Assembly (NCBI RefSeq): GCF_014905555.1
Contig: NZ_BNGS01000012.1
Location: forward strand, 1 to 64,000
Length of the DNA: 64,000 bases
Source: Streptomyces sp. Y2F8-2
GTDB taxonomy: Bacteria; Actinomycetota; Actinomycetes; Streptomycetales; Streptomycetaceae
Direction of reading: 5' to 3'
The stretch's first letter is position 1. Every line of letters begins with the position of its first letter. Below the pieces are notes generated by a model. The model was not told the origin of the DNA and searched no databases. It saw only the letters and a program-made list of their open reading frames with translations. A program made the translations under genes and the position numbers. Positions 1-9,193 of the stretch are shown in pieces.

Positions 1-238
1 GGCTGGATCCCTGGAGGGCGGCGGGCCGTACGGCGAGGACACGGGCGCCGATCTCCCAGCGGGTGGTGTCCCTGCGGTTCGCCCGGAGCCACCCCGCCTC
101 GTTGAGCGTGACCAGGGTGCGCTGCACCGTCGACTTCGGAAGTCCGAAGAGCTTCGTCAACTCCCCGACGGTGACCGGCTGATGCTGGGCGACCGCCTCC
201 AGGATCCGCAGTGACCTGGTGACGCTCTTCATTTCCAT
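1..238 (-). CDS. IclR-family transcriptional regulator, N-terminal part (cut by window edge)
   Basis: The visible 79 residues are a winged helix-turn-helix of the IclR type. After MEMKSVTRSLRILEAVAQ comes VGELTKLFGLPKSTVQRTL (about residues 24-42, the recognition helix region) and then a wing ending in TRWEIGARVL. The effector-binding domain lies outside the window. The start at 238 is preceded by an AGGGGGAA ribosome site about 8 bases upstream; an alternative ATG lies two codons further in. It is divergent from the catabolic operon that starts at 512, the usual arrangement for a local regulator. IclR proteins typically bind palindromes in such gaps, and two inverted repeats are present there. 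That it controls the operon is inference from position. Confidence 0.85.
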   Translation of the reverse strand, partial: MEMKSVTRSLRILEAVAQHQPVTVGELTKLFGLPKSTVQRTLVTLNEAGWLRANRRDTTRWEIGARVLAVRPAALQGSS

Positions 239-312
239 CCGGTTTCCCCCTGTTAATCCTCGAAATTACTGCTGGACACCCTCTTGACTCCCCTCTGGGC
301 CACTGCCATTCT

Positions 313-348
313 CTGTGCCAGATTCTAGCACAGCGTTCCACAATGTGG
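313..348. promoter_or_regulatory. Two inverted repeats in the divergent IclR/oxidase promoter gap (candidate operators)
   Basis: CTGTGC (313-318) and GCACAG (328-333) form a perfect 6-bp inverted repeat with a 9-base spacer. Immediately after it, CCACAATGTGG (338-348) is a palindrome around one central base, within a TTCC...GGCA context that resembles palindromes bound by IclR-family proteins. Both lie in the gap between the divergent regulator (start 238) and oxidase (start 512). Function is inferred. Confidence 0.5.
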
Positions 349-511
349 CATGGCTCGCCGGAGATCCCGACGATGTGAGCCGGAACTCCGAGACGCGACG
401 GTGCGAGGCACGGGCTTCCGAAAGGCCCGGCTCCCGTCCAAACCACCTCGAATCGAACAGCCTCACGTCGGGGGGCCAGCATGCGCCCCGGCGATACGAA
501 AGGAAAGTCCT

Positions 512-1648
512 GTGTCAGCTGCCAGGAAGCGTGTCGCCGTCGTCGGCGTCGGAACGATGGGCAGCCAGGCCGCCTGGCGGCTGGCGGCCCGCGGCGCCGA
601 GGTCGTCGGCTACGACCGGTTCGCCCCGGGCCACGACCGCAGCGCCGCAGGCGGCGAGACCCGGATCTTCCGCAGCGCCCACTTCGAGGACTCCCGCTAC
701 GTCCCGCTGCTCAAGCACGCCGACGCCCTTTGGCAGCAGCTCCAGCAGGACACCGGCCGCGAGCTGCGCCGCCTGACCGGGTGTCTGCTCATGGGCCCGA
801 CGGAGCACCATCAGATGGCCACCGTCCTGGAGTCCATCGCGGAGCACGACCTCGACCACGAGGTGCTCGACGCCGAGTCGCTCGCCAAGCGCTTCCCGCA
901 GTACCGGATCGAGGACGGCGACGCGGCCGTGCTCGACCGCCGCGCGGGCTTCATCCGCCCCGAGCTGACCATCCAGACCGCCGCCCGCCGCGCCCAGCAG
1001 CTGGGCGCCGTGATCCACCGCTACACCACCGTCCGGGAGATCGTCCCCGTCGCGAACGGTGTCGAGGTCCGCACCGACGCCGGCAGCGAACGCTTCGACA
1101 CCGCCGTCGTCACCCCCGGTCCCTGGGTCAACGACCTGTTGCCCGACCTGCCGTGGGACGTGGAGGTCCGCCGCCTCGTCAGCGCCTGGTACGTGCCCAC
1201 CACCGACGCCTGGTTCGGCGAGGAGCGCCCCGCCTTCATCCGTACGGCACCCACGCACTGCTACGGCCTGCCGTCCCCGGACGGCATCTCCGTCAAGCTC
1301 GGTCTCTCCCGCGCCCTGCACCGGCTTGCGGGCGACCCCAACCAGCTGGACCGGACGGTGCAGCCGGAGGAGCTGGAGATCTTCAGCGAGTTGATCGGCC
1401 GTCACATGCCGGATCTGCACCCGGATCCGACCCGCCTCTCCGTCTACATGGAGGGCTACACCGAGAGCAGCCGTCCACTGGTCGGCCCACTCCCCGGCGC
1501 CGAGAACGTGATCCTGCTCGCCGGCTTCTCCGGCCACGGCTTCAAGCTCTCGCCCGCCTTCGGAGACATCGCGGCCGACCTCGCCCTGGACGGCGCCTCG
1601 CCGCAGCCCGTCGACTTCATCTCCACCGTCGGCCGCACGGAGGCATGA
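512..1648 (+). CDS. FAD-dependent amine/amino-acid oxidase (DAO family, N-methyltryptophan/sarcosine oxidase-like)
   Basis: 378 residues, the usual length for monomeric sarcosine or N-methyltryptophan oxidases. The N-terminal Rossmann motif VAVVGVGTMG (residues 8-17) binds the FAD ADP part, and GHDRSAAGGETRIFRSAH follows the family pattern. The C terminus has the usual GFSGHGFKLSPAFG loop. The family oxidises secondary or N-methyl amines to imine/aldehyde plus peroxide. The cysteine that carries covalent flavin in sarcosine oxidase is not evident: the matching stretch reads LSVYMEGYTES. I chose the GTG at 512 because AAGGAAAG lies about 7 bases upstream and the Rossmann fold begins just after it; the longer open frame from 350 adds low-complexity sequence. 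Its stop overlaps the next gene's ATG (ATGA). It probably performs an early oxidation in the operon's pathway; substrate unknown. Confidence 0.85.
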   Translation: MSAARKRVAVVGVGTMGSQAAWRLAARGAEVVGYDRFAPGHDRSAAGGETRIFRSAHFEDSRYVPLLKHADALWQQLQQDTGRELRRLTGCLLMGPTEHHQMATVLESIAEHDLDHEVLDAESLAKRFPQYRIEDGDAAVLDRRAGFIRPELTIQTAARRAQQLGAVIHRYTTVREIVPVANGVEVRTDAGSERFDTAVVTPGPWVNDLLPDLPWDVEVRRLVSAWYVPTTDAWFGEERPAFIRTAPTHCYGLPSPDGISVKLGLSRALHRLAGDPNQLDRTVQPEELEIFSELIGRHMPDLHPDPTRLSVYMEGYTESSRPLVGPLPGAENVILLAGFSGHGFKLSPAFGDIAADLALDGASPQPVDFISTVGRTEA

Positions 1649-2712
1649 CCATGAACAACACCACCCTCTCCGTCGGCTCCCTCGATGCCCGGCCCGGCAC
1701 CAAGGCCCGCGGCACCGTCCGGGCCGACCTCGGCACCCTCACCGTGGACATCCCGCTGACCCTGGTCAACGGCACCCGCCCCGGCCCCCGGGTCGTCATC
1801 ACCGCGGGTGTGCACGGCGGCGAGTTCACGCCCATCGACGCCGCCGCGCGCCTGACGGCCCTACTGGAACCCGGCGACGTGCGCGGACAGGTGATCGTCT
1901 GTCCGGTGGCCAACCCTCCCGCCGTGTACCAGGGGCGGCTCAACGTCTCCCCGGTCGACGGCGTGAACATCAACCGCGTCTTCCCCGGCGACCCCGGCGG
2001 CGGCCCCACCGAGCGCCTGGCCGCCTGGCTCTTCGCCCACCTCGTCGACGGCGCCGACGTCTACGTCGACCTGCACTGCGGCGGCATCGACCAGGTTCTG
2101 CGGGACTTCGTCGGCTACCGCCTCACCGGCGACCCGGACCTCGACAAGGCGACGGCCGAACTGGCCGGGTCCTTCGGTGTCGAGGACGTCATCCTCGGCC
2201 TGAAGGCCGAGGGCGGCAACAGCCACGCGGCCGCCGCCCGCCGGGGCATCTCGGCGGTCCTCGTCGAGGTGGGCGAGCTCGGACAGCGTGACGGCGCCAC
2301 GGCCCGCCGCCGCGTCGACGGCCTGCTCCGGGCACTACGCCACCTGGGCGTGCTGGACCCGGACGACTCCGACCCGACGCCGGTCCGGGAGTGGGTCTGG
2401 TCCGCCGGAGTCACCGCCGAGGCCACCGGCCTGTGGTACCCGGAGTTCTCCTTCGACGCCGACGTCATCGACGAAGTCGCGGAGGGCGACCTCCTGGGCC
2501 GCATCGTCGACCCGGCCGACGGCCGTGAGCACACGGTCCACGCCCCGGCCGACGGGCGGATCTTCTACGCCATGCACGGCCTCACCGTCACCCAAGGCGA
2601 CGAGCTGGCCGCCCTGGCCGTCCCGTGGAACCCCGACACGGCCCGGCGACACGACACCCTACGGACCCCCGGCCTGGGCGCCGCACCCGACGAGACGGAT
2701 CACCGCCCCTAG
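1645..2712 (+). CDS. Zinc-dependent deacylase, succinylglutamate desuccinylase/aspartoacylase family
   Basis: 355 residues. The metal motif is TAGVHGGEF (His57 and Glu60) plus VDLHCGG (His144), with a substrate-loop NINRVFPGD (about 109-115), all typical of the AstE/AspA branch of M14 carboxypeptidase-like enzymes. A C-terminal beta-barrel with VHAPADGRIFYAMHG follows. These enzymes remove an acyl group from an amino acid or diamine (aspartoacylase, DoeB and relatives). The start overlaps the oxidase stop; a second ATG two codons on is possible. A paralogue lies at 8240-9193 in the same run, so the operon carries two deacylases, hinting at an N-acylated substrate or at two related ones. Exact substrate not determinable. 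Confidence 0.85.
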   Translation: MTMNNTTLSVGSLDARPGTKARGTVRADLGTLTVDIPLTLVNGTRPGPRVVITAGVHGGEFTPIDAAARLTALLEPGDVRGQVIVCPVANPPAVYQGRLNVSPVDGVNINRVFPGDPGGGPTERLAAWLFAHLVDGADVYVDLHCGGIDQVLRDFVGYRLTGDPDLDKATAELAGSFGVEDVILGLKAEGGNSHAAAARRGISAVLVEVGELGQRDGATARRRVDGLLRALRHLGVLDPDDSDPTPVREWVWSAGVTAEATGLWYPEFSFDADVIDEVAEGDLLGRIVDPADGREHTVHAPADGRIFYAMHGLTVTQGDELAALAVPWNPDTARRHDTLRTPGLGAAPDETDHRP

Positions 2713-2784
2713 ACACCCTCCCAGCCGCCCCCTACCCACGTTCCCCCGGCCGCTCCCCTCGGCCAGCCCATCAGGAGGCACACG

Positions 2785-3891
2785 ATGAAAGATGCCCGGA
2801 TCGACCGCAGACTGTTCCTGCGCGGAATAGGCGGGGTCACGGCGGGTGTCGCCGCCGCGAGCGCCCTCAGCGGCTGCGGCACCGGCACCAGCCGGTCCGT
2901 CGCCGCCGGCGGTGGCAAGAACTCCAAGACGCTGGTCGTCCGCGACAGCGGCGGCACGTACGGCGACGCCAACCAGAAGGCGATCTACGAGCCGTTCACC
3001 AAGGAGACCGGTATCCGGATCGAGGTGGTGAACATCCAGTACGCGCAGATGCTCGCCCAGATCCAGCAGGGCCGCCCGCAGTTCGACGTCATCGACGACT
3101 CCATGTCCGACTTCTTGCGCTTCAAGAAGGAGGGCGCCACCGAGGACCTGGACTACGACCGGCTGAAGAACTTCAAGAACGCCGGCATCGCCAAGACCCT
3201 GATCACCCCCAACGCCATCGGCAAGAACTACTGGGCCAGCGTCATGGCGTACCGCACCGACGTCTGGGGCGGGAAGAAACCCTCCTCCTGGGCCGACTTC
3301 TGGGACGTAAAGGCGTTCCCTGGCGACCGTGCCCTCCAGGGCCTGGACGCGGACCGGCCCGTGCTGGAGTTCGCCCTGCTCGCCGACGGGGTGCCGCTGG
3401 ACAAGCTGTACCCCCTGGACCTGGACCGCGCCTTCAAGTCCCTGGACCACATCAAGGGATCGATCAAGAAGTACTGGGACACCGGAGCCCTCCCCGGCGT
3501 CCTGCTCGGCCGCAAGGAGGTCGTCGCCTCGGACGTCTGGCACGGCCGCCTCGACGCCCTCATCAAGCAGGGTTCGCCGCTCGCCTACCAGTGGAACGGC
3601 GCCCGCAGGCAGAGCAACGCCTTCGGCATCCCCAAGGGCGCCGCCAACCTGGACGCCGCATACCAGCTCATCGACTTCGCGCTGCGCCCCGAGGTGCAGG
3701 CGGCGTACGCCGAGCTGTACCCGATGGCCCCGTCGGTTCCCGCCGCCTACAAGAAGCTTTCCCCGGCCATCGCCGCGAACCTGGGCAGTTCCCCGGAACA
3801 CCTGAAGACCGGTTTCGACATGGACGTCGAGTGGTGGGCCGAGAACGACGACGTGGTGGCCAAGCGCTGGCAGGAGTGGACGCATGCCTGA
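2785..3891 (+). CDS. ABC transporter substrate-binding lipoprotein (Pot/spermidine-putrescine type)
   Basis: 368 residues. A Tat signal (DRRLFLR, residues 7-13) runs into a lipobox LSGC with Cys31 as the lipidation site, so the protein is likely exported folded and anchored to the outer face of the membrane. The mature part is a type 2 periplasmic-binding fold (SGGTYGDANQKAIYEPF, QIQQGRPQFDVI) as in PotD and other members of the polyamine/organic amine group. AGGAGG stands about 6 bases before the ATG. It is followed directly by the ATPase (8-base overlap) and two permeases, giving a full importer. The ligand could be a polyamine, an amino acid derivative or an opine-like compound; the neighbouring deacylases and oxidases suggest an N-substituted amine. 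Confidence 0.9.
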   Translation: MKDARIDRRLFLRGIGGVTAGVAAASALSGCGTGTSRSVAAGGGKNSKTLVVRDSGGTYGDANQKAIYEPFTKETGIRIEVVNIQYAQMLAQIQQGRPQFDVIDDSMSDFLRFKKEGATEDLDYDRLKNFKNAGIAKTLITPNAIGKNYWASVMAYRTDVWGGKKPSSWADFWDVKAFPGDRALQGLDADRPVLEFALLADGVPLDKLYPLDLDRAFKSLDHIKGSIKKYWDTGALPGVLLGRKEVVASDVWHGRLDALIKQGSPLAYQWNGARRQSNAFGIPKGAANLDAAYQLIDFALRPEVQAAYAELYPMAPSVPAAYKKLSPAIAANLGSSPEHLKTGFDMDVEWWAENDDVVAKRWQEWTHA

Positions 3892-5023
3892 GACCCACGT
3901 GATGCCCGAGCTGTCGCCGGCCGCCACCACGGCGCTGGCCGGCAGCGGCAAGCCCCTGTCCGTGACGCGACTTCGCAAGACGTACGGGGGAGTGACGGCC
4001 GTCGACGAGGTCTCCATGGAGATCGCGGCGGGTGAGTTCGTCACCTTCCTGGGGTCCTCCGGCTCCGGCAAGACCACCACCCTGATGATGATTGCCGGGT
4101 TCTGCGAGCCGGACTCCGGCAGCATCGTCGTCGGCGGCAACGACGTGACCCGCCTGGCCCCGCAGAAGCGCGGCCTGGGCTTCGTCTTCCAGCAGTACCT
4201 GCTCTTCCCGCACATGACGGTGTGGGAGAACGTCGCCTTCCCGCTGCAACTGCGCGGTGTGCCGAAGGCGGAGCAGCGCCGCCGGGTCGGCGAGACGCTG
4301 GAGATGGCCGGGCTGTCGAAGATGGCCCGCCGCCGGCCGCGTGAGCTGTCCGGTGGCCAGCAGCAGCGCGTCGCGTTGTGCCGGGCCCTGGTCTACCGGC
4401 CCCCGGTGATCCTCATGGACGAGCCGCTCGGTGCCCTCGACAAGAAGCTGCGCGACCAGCTCCAGACCGAGATCAAGCGCATCCAGCAGGAACTCGGCCT
4501 CACCGTCATCTATGTGACGCACGACCAGGAAGAGGCCCTCGTCCTCTCCGACCGCATCGCGGTCATGCGGGACGGGCGGATCGACCAGTTCGACACCCCG
4601 CAGGAGCTCTTCGAGCGCCCCCGCACCCCCTTCGTCGCCGACTTCCTCGGCGCGGCGAACTTCCTCCCCGGCCGCGTCGAGGAACAGACCACCGACCATG
4701 TGCTCGTACGCCTCGACACCGGCGGCCTGCTCAAGGCCCGCCCGCAGACCGCCCCGGGCGGCGCACGGGTGCGCGCGGCGGTCCAGCCCGGCCGGCTCTT
4801 CCTGTGTCCCGCAGGCGCCGGCTTCTGTACCGGGACCGTCGAGACGGTCACCTACGTCGGCACCCTCGTGCGGGTCACCGTACGGCCCCTCGGTGGCGAG
4901 GAGACCGACCTCGTACGGCTGGAACTGCCCGCCGGTCGCGCCCCGGCCCTCGGCGAGCGCGTGGACCTCGCCGCGGACCCCTCGAACGTCAGCGTGTTCG
5001 CCGACACGGAAGACGGGGGGTGA
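3884..5023 (+). CDS. ABC transporter ATP-binding protein, PotA-like
   Basis: 379 residues. Walker A GSSGSGKTTT (from Gly57), Q-loop FVFQQYLLFPHMTV, signature LSGGQQQR, Walker B VILMDEP, a D-loop ALDKK and switch THDQEEAL are all intact. A C-terminal TOBE-like domain (about 250-379) is typical of polyamine/iron/amine importers. It overlaps the binding-protein gene by 8 bases and the first permease by the GTGA junction. It energises uptake at the inner face of the membrane. The N terminus has about 25 extra residues before the ABC fold. Confidence 0.93.
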   Translation: MPETHVMPELSPAATTALAGSGKPLSVTRLRKTYGGVTAVDEVSMEIAAGEFVTFLGSSGSGKTTTLMMIAGFCEPDSGSIVVGGNDVTRLAPQKRGLGFVFQQYLLFPHMTVWENVAFPLQLRGVPKAEQRRRVGETLEMAGLSKMARRRPRELSGGQQQRVALCRALVYRPPVILMDEPLGALDKKLRDQLQTEIKRIQQELGLTVIYVTHDQEEALVLSDRIAVMRDGRIDQFDTPQELFERPRTPFVADFLGAANFLPGRVEEQTTDHVLVRLDTGGLLKARPQTAPGGARVRAAVQPGRLFLCPAGAGFCTGTVETVTYVGTLVRVTVRPLGGEETDLVRLELPAGRAPALGERVDLAADPSNVSVFADTEDGG

Positions 5024-5949
5024 GGACGGTGGCCGTACTCGCTCCGGCACCGGGCTCCATCGCCCCGGTGCCCCGCAGGAAACGACTGGGCCGCGCGCTG
5101 TCCGACCGCCGCACCCGCTTCAGCCTGCTCAACGCCGCACCCGTGGTCCTCTACCTGCTGATCCTCTTCGTCTACCCGATCTTCAGCACGCTGATGCTGA
5201 GCCTCAAGGGCGAGAGCGGAGGTTTCACCCTCCACTGGTACACCGACGTCTTCCAGGGCGCCAACCTGGAGATCCTCCTCACCACCCTGCGGATCTCCGC
5301 CGAGACCTCGCTGCTCAGCCTGGTCGTCGGCTTCGTCCTGGCTGCCGCGGTGTCCCGGCTCAAGCCCCTGTGGGCGGGGCTGGTGATGGTCATCGTGGTC
5401 GTCCCGCACTTCATCAGCGCTCTCGTGCGCACCTACGGCTGGATCATCCTGCTCGGTGAACACGGCGTCGTGAACAATGCTCTGACCGCACTTCATGTCC
5501 CCGGCGCCCCTTTCCAGCTGCTCTACAACGAGCTGGGAGTCGTCATCGGCACCACCTCCGTGATGCTGCCGTACACCGTGCTGCTGCTGTACGCGGTCAT
5601 GAAGGGGATCGACCGCCGGCTGATGGCCGCCGCGGCCAGCATGGGCGCCGGCCGGATCACCATCTTCCGCCGGGTCTACGTGCCGCTGGTCGCTCCCGGC
5701 CTGATCAACGCGGGCGTGCTGTGCTTCATCCTCTGCCTCGGCTACTACATCACGCCCGCCCTCATGGGCGGTCCGAAGCAGACCATGGTCGCCTCCCTCA
5801 TCGACACCCAGGTCATGAAGCAGGACCAGTGGAACGGGGCCTCGGCGCTCGGCATCATCCTGCTGCTGCTCACCTTCGCCGGACTGCTGCTGCTCAGGCT
5901 GCTGAAATCGGCGGGCGAGGCGTACCGGAACCGAGGTGCGCGGTCATGA
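5020..5949 (+). CDS. ABC transporter permease 1, PotB-like
   Basis: 309 residues with about six membrane helices, beginning with APVVLYLLILFVYPIF. The cytoplasmic EAA loop AAASMGAGRITIFRRVYVPL, which docks on the ATPase, is present in the second half. The start is taken at the GTG overlapping the ATPase stop (GTGA); a second GTG at 5029 with GGTGAGG upstream is equally possible. It pairs with the next gene as the heterodimeric pore of the importer. Confidence 0.9.
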   Translation: MRTVAVLAPAPGSIAPVPRRKRLGRALSDRRTRFSLLNAAPVVLYLLILFVYPIFSTLMLSLKGESGGFTLHWYTDVFQGANLEILLTTLRISAETSLLSLVVGFVLAAAVSRLKPLWAGLVMVIVVVPHFISALVRTYGWIILLGEHGVVNNALTALHVPGAPFQLLYNELGVVIGTTSVMLPYTVLLLYAVMKGIDRRLMAAAASMGAGRITIFRRVYVPLVAPGLINAGVLCFILCLGYYITPALMGGPKQTMVASLIDTQVMKQDQWNGASALGIILLLLTFAGLLLLRLLKSAGEAYRNRGARS

Positions 5950-6815
5950 CCGAGCTGCGCTCCACCCTGGCCGGACGCATCACTCTCACGGTGCTGTCCA
6001 CGCTGATCCTGCTCTTCCTGGTGCTGCCGATCGTCGTCATCGTCGTCACCTCCTTCGGCAAGGACGCCTTCGGCTCCTTCCCGCCGTCCTCCTGGACGCT
6101 CGACTGGTACAAGGTGCTGTTCGCCGACGGCAGCAAGTGGCCGGCCGCGCTGTCGCTCAGCGTTCTGGTGGCCTGCCTGACCACTGTCTTCTCCCTCCTC
6201 CTGGGCCTGACGGCGGCCACGGCCCTGGTCCGCAGCGAGCTGCCGCTGAGGACGGCGGTCTACGGCCTGGTCCTGGCCCCGCTGGTGATCCCCCAGGTCG
6301 TCATGGCGCTCGGCCTGTTCCTGCTCTTCGAACCGGCCTCGATGCTCGGCAGCCCGATCGCCATCGCCCTCGGCCACACCGTGCTCGCCTCACCGATCGC
6401 GGTGATGATCCTCATGGCCACGCTGAAGGGCATCGACGAACGCCTCGAGGACGCGGCCGCCAGTATGGGCGCGAGTCGCCTCACCGTCGCGCGGCGCATC
6501 ACCTTCCCGCTGGCCATGCCCGGATTGGTCGCCGCCGCGATCTTCTCCTTCATCACCAGCTTCGACGAGTTCTTCATCGCGCAGTTCCTGTCCTCCGTCG
6601 ACACCGTGACCCTGCCGGTCCAGGTGTTCAACGTCCTCCAGTACGACGTCGACCCGTCGGTGACGGCCGTCAGCGCGATCCTCATCGGGATCGCCGTCGT
6701 CGCCCTCGCCCTGGTCGCCGTGGTGCGCAGGCTCAGCGGCTCCGGACAGCAGGACGGCCTGCTGCCGACCGAGCCCGGTGTGGGCCTGCCCGCCGGAAGT
6801 GAGACCGCGTCATGA
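5946..6815 (+). CDS. ABC transporter permease 2, PotC-like
   Basis: 289 residues with about six membrane helices (first: ITLTVLSTLILLFLVLPIVV). The EAA loop is DAAASMGASRLTVARRITF and is followed by FSFITSFDEFFIAQFL, typical of PotC. ATGA overlaps link it to the permease before and the aminotransferase after, so importer and catabolic genes are translationally coupled, supporting one shared substrate. Confidence 0.9.
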   Translation: MTELRSTLAGRITLTVLSTLILLFLVLPIVVIVVTSFGKDAFGSFPPSSWTLDWYKVLFADGSKWPAALSLSVLVACLTTVFSLLLGLTAATALVRSELPLRTAVYGLVLAPLVIPQVVMALGLFLLFEPASMLGSPIAIALGHTVLASPIAVMILMATLKGIDERLEDAAASMGASRLTVARRITFPLAMPGLVAAAIFSFITSFDEFFIAQFLSSVDTVTLPVQVFNVLQYDVDPSVTAVSAILIGIAVVALALVAVVRRLSGSGQQDGLLPTEPGVGLPAGSETAS

Positions 6816-8203
6816 CCACCAGCACCCGCACCCCCGCCGGGGAGATGTCCGCCACCGCGGCCAGACACCTGCTCCTCAACATGACCCCGAACGGCTCGCT
6901 CGGGCCGGACGGCGAGAATCTCTTCGTCGTCCGGCGCGGCGAAGGGCCGTACGTCGACGACGCCGACGGCAGGCGCTACATCGACGGCCTCTCCGGCCTG
7001 TACTGCTGCCAGCTCGGCCACACCTACGCCCGCGAGTTCGCCGAGGCGGCGGACAAGCAACTGCGCGAGCTGTGCTTCAGCCCACTGTGGTCCGCCTCCG
7101 CCCACCCGGCGGCGATCGAGCTCGCCGAACGGCTGTCCCGGATCGCGCCCGTCGACATTGAGCACACCTTCTTTTCCGGCGGCGGCGCCGAGGCCGTCGA
7201 GACCGCCTGGAAGATCGCCCGCCGGTACCACGCCCTGCGGGGCGAAGCGGGGCGGGTGAAGGCCATCGCCCGGCGCGGCGCCTACCACGGGCTGACCATC
7301 GGCGCCCTGTCGCTCACCGACGACCCCGGGCTGCGCGAGCCGTACGGCCCCGGTGCCATCGAGACGCGGTTCGTGTCCAACACCAACCGCTTCGGCCTCG
7401 CTCCCGAGTACACCGACGACGCGACCTACACCTCCCACCTGCTCGCCGAGCTGGAGGCCGCGATCCTGGCCGAGGGCCCGGAGACGATCGCGATGCTCAT
7501 CGCCGAGCCGGTGCAGAACCGCGGAGGCTGCATCACCCCGCCGACCGGTTACTGGCAGGGACTCCGCGCCCTGGCGGACCGCTACGGCTTCCTGCTCGTC
7601 GCCGACGAGGTCATCACCGCGTTCGGGCGGCTGGGGGAGTGGTTCGGCGGCGACCGGTACGGCGCCCGTCCGGACATCGTCACCGTCGCCAAGGGCATCA
7701 CCGCCGGCTACGCGCCCATGGGGGCAACCCTGGTCAGCCACCGCGTCGTCGAGGTCATCAACCAGCCCGGCGCGGTCCTCAACCACGGCTACACCTTCGC
7801 CGGGCACCCGCTGAGCGCGGCCATCGCCCTGCGCAGCCTGGAGATCATGGAGCGGGACCGGATCCTGGACAACGTCCTTGGCCTCCAGGACCACTTGGCG
7901 CGACGGATGGCCTCCCTTGCGGACCTCGGAATCGTCGGTGACGTCCGGGGCGCCGGCTTCTTCTACGCCTGCGAACTCGTCGGCGACCTCGACGACGGCG
8001 GCTTCAGCGACAGCGCTCGGACCGACCTGATCGCCGACCTGATCCCGCGCCGGCTGCGCGAGGCCGGGCTCCTGGCCCGCGTCTACAACCGCTCCGCGCC
8101 GCTGGTCCAGATCGCGCCCCCGCTCATCAGCGACCGCGCCCTTCTCGACCGTATCGCCGACACCCTTGCGGAGACCCTCGCCGAGGCGTCCGCCCGCCTC
8201 TGA
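6812..8203 (+). CDS. Class III (PLP-dependent) aminotransferase
   Basis: 463 residues, the normal size for omega-amino acid/polyamine transaminases. FFSGGGAEAVETAWKIAR binds the cofactor phosphate, DEVITAFGR supplies the Asp that contacts the pyridine nitrogen, and TVAKGITAGYAPMGA contains the Schiff-base lysine (Lys294). The group includes omega-amino acid:pyruvate, putrescine and diaminobutyrate transaminases. The product would be an aldehyde or semialdehyde for the aldehyde dehydrogenase two genes downstream. It overlaps the permease gene by ATGA. Confidence 0.9.
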   Translation: MTTSTRTPAGEMSATAARHLLLNMTPNGSLGPDGENLFVVRRGEGPYVDDADGRRYIDGLSGLYCCQLGHTYAREFAEAADKQLRELCFSPLWSASAHPAAIELAERLSRIAPVDIEHTFFSGGGAEAVETAWKIARRYHALRGEAGRVKAIARRGAYHGLTIGALSLTDDPGLREPYGPGAIETRFVSNTNRFGLAPEYTDDATYTSHLLAELEAAILAEGPETIAMLIAEPVQNRGGCITPPTGYWQGLRALADRYGFLLVADEVITAFGRLGEWFGGDRYGARPDIVTVAKGITAGYAPMGATLVSHRVVEVINQPGAVLNHGYTFAGHPLSAAIALRSLEIMERDRILDNVLGLQDHLARRMASLADLGIVGDVRGAGFFYACELVGDLDDGGFSDSARTDLIADLIPRRLREAGLLARVYNRSAPLVQIAPPLISDRALLDRIADTLAETLAEASARL

Positions 8204-8239
8204 CATCTGCTTTCGCACATGCTTTCTGAAAGGAACGAC

Positions 8240-9193
8240 ATGTACTCCATCGGTCCGCTGACCGTCGCCCCGGGCGAGCGCGCCCAGGGCCTCATCCCGG
8301 TCGGCACCAGCACCTACGGCGTGGACCTCGGCATTCCGCTGATCGTCGTCAACGGCGCCCAGGACGGCCCGGTCCTGTGCGTGGACGCGGGCGTGCACGG
8401 CGACGAGTACGACGGCCAGGAGGCCATCCGGCGCGTCCTCGCCGAGATCGACACGGGCACCTTGCGGGGCACCGTCGTCGGCATCCCCTGCATGAACACC
8501 CCGGCGTTCGAGGCGGCCGCCCGCGCGAGCGGCATCGACCACCTCAACCTCAACCGCATCTTCCCGGGTGACGCGGAGGGCTCGTACTCGCAGCGTCTGG
8601 CCGCCACCTTCGTCGAGCAGGTGGTCCCCGCCGTCGACGCCGTGGTCGACCTGCACACCGGCGGCGCCTACGGCGAGATCGCCCCGCTGGTCATCCTCCA
8701 GGGCGGCTACGAGGACCTGGCGACGGACCTGGCCCTGGCCGCCGGGCACGAGCTGGTCTGGAAGGGCGGCAAGTGGGGCGGCACGGTCCGCCACCCCGTT
8801 CTCGCGGCCGGCAAGCCGGCCATCACCATCGAGTGCGGTGGCGCCACGTACCGCGAGACCAACGTCGGGCACCACATGAACTCGATCCGCAACATCCTGC
8901 GCAGCCTCGGCATGATCGACGGCGAGGCCGAGCTGCGGGACACCTACACAACCGTCTCCGGCACCTTCGCCCGCTCCGCCGCCGGCGGCTTCTTCGTCGC
9001 CCGCGCCGAGCCGGGGGAGACCTGCAAGGAAGGCGATCTGATCGCGACCATCACCGACCACTACGGCAACACGCTGGAAGAGGTCAGCGCCCCGCAGGAC
9101 GGCATCGTGCTCTGGGTGCGTCGGATCCGCACGGTGCGCCCCGGCGACGAGGTCGTCATCTTCGGCGAGGTGCTGGGGGAGATCCGGCCATGA
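8240..9193 (+). CDS. Second zinc-dependent deacylase, succinylglutamate desuccinylase/aspartoacylase family
   Basis: 317 residues. Metal residues are His53 and Glu56 in DAGVHGDEYDG and His139 in VVDLHTGG; HLNLNRIFPGD matches the NxNRxFPGD loop of the first deacylase. The C-terminal barrel has SAPQDGIVLWVRRIRTVRPG. The ATG at 8240 follows GAAAGGAACGAC; an upstream ATG (8219) lacks such a site. It is clearly related to but divergent from the gene at 1645-2712, so the pair is probably not a recent duplication and the two may differ in substrate. This subgroup includes N-acetyl-diaminobutyrate deacetylase (DoeB), one possible role. Confidence 0.85.
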   Translation: MYSIGPLTVAPGERAQGLIPVGTSTYGVDLGIPLIVVNGAQDGPVLCVDAGVHGDEYDGQEAIRRVLAEIDTGTLRGTVVGIPCMNTPAFEAAARASGIDHLNLNRIFPGDAEGSYSQRLAATFVEQVVPAVDAVVDLHTGGAYGEIAPLVILQGGYEDLATDLALAAGHELVWKGGKWGGTVRHPVLAAGKPAITIECGGATYRETNVGHHMNSIRNILRSLGMIDGEAELRDTYTTVSGTFARSAAGGFFVARAEPGETCKEGDLIATITDHYGNTLEEVSAPQDGIVLWVRRIRTVRPGDEVVIFGEVLGEIRP

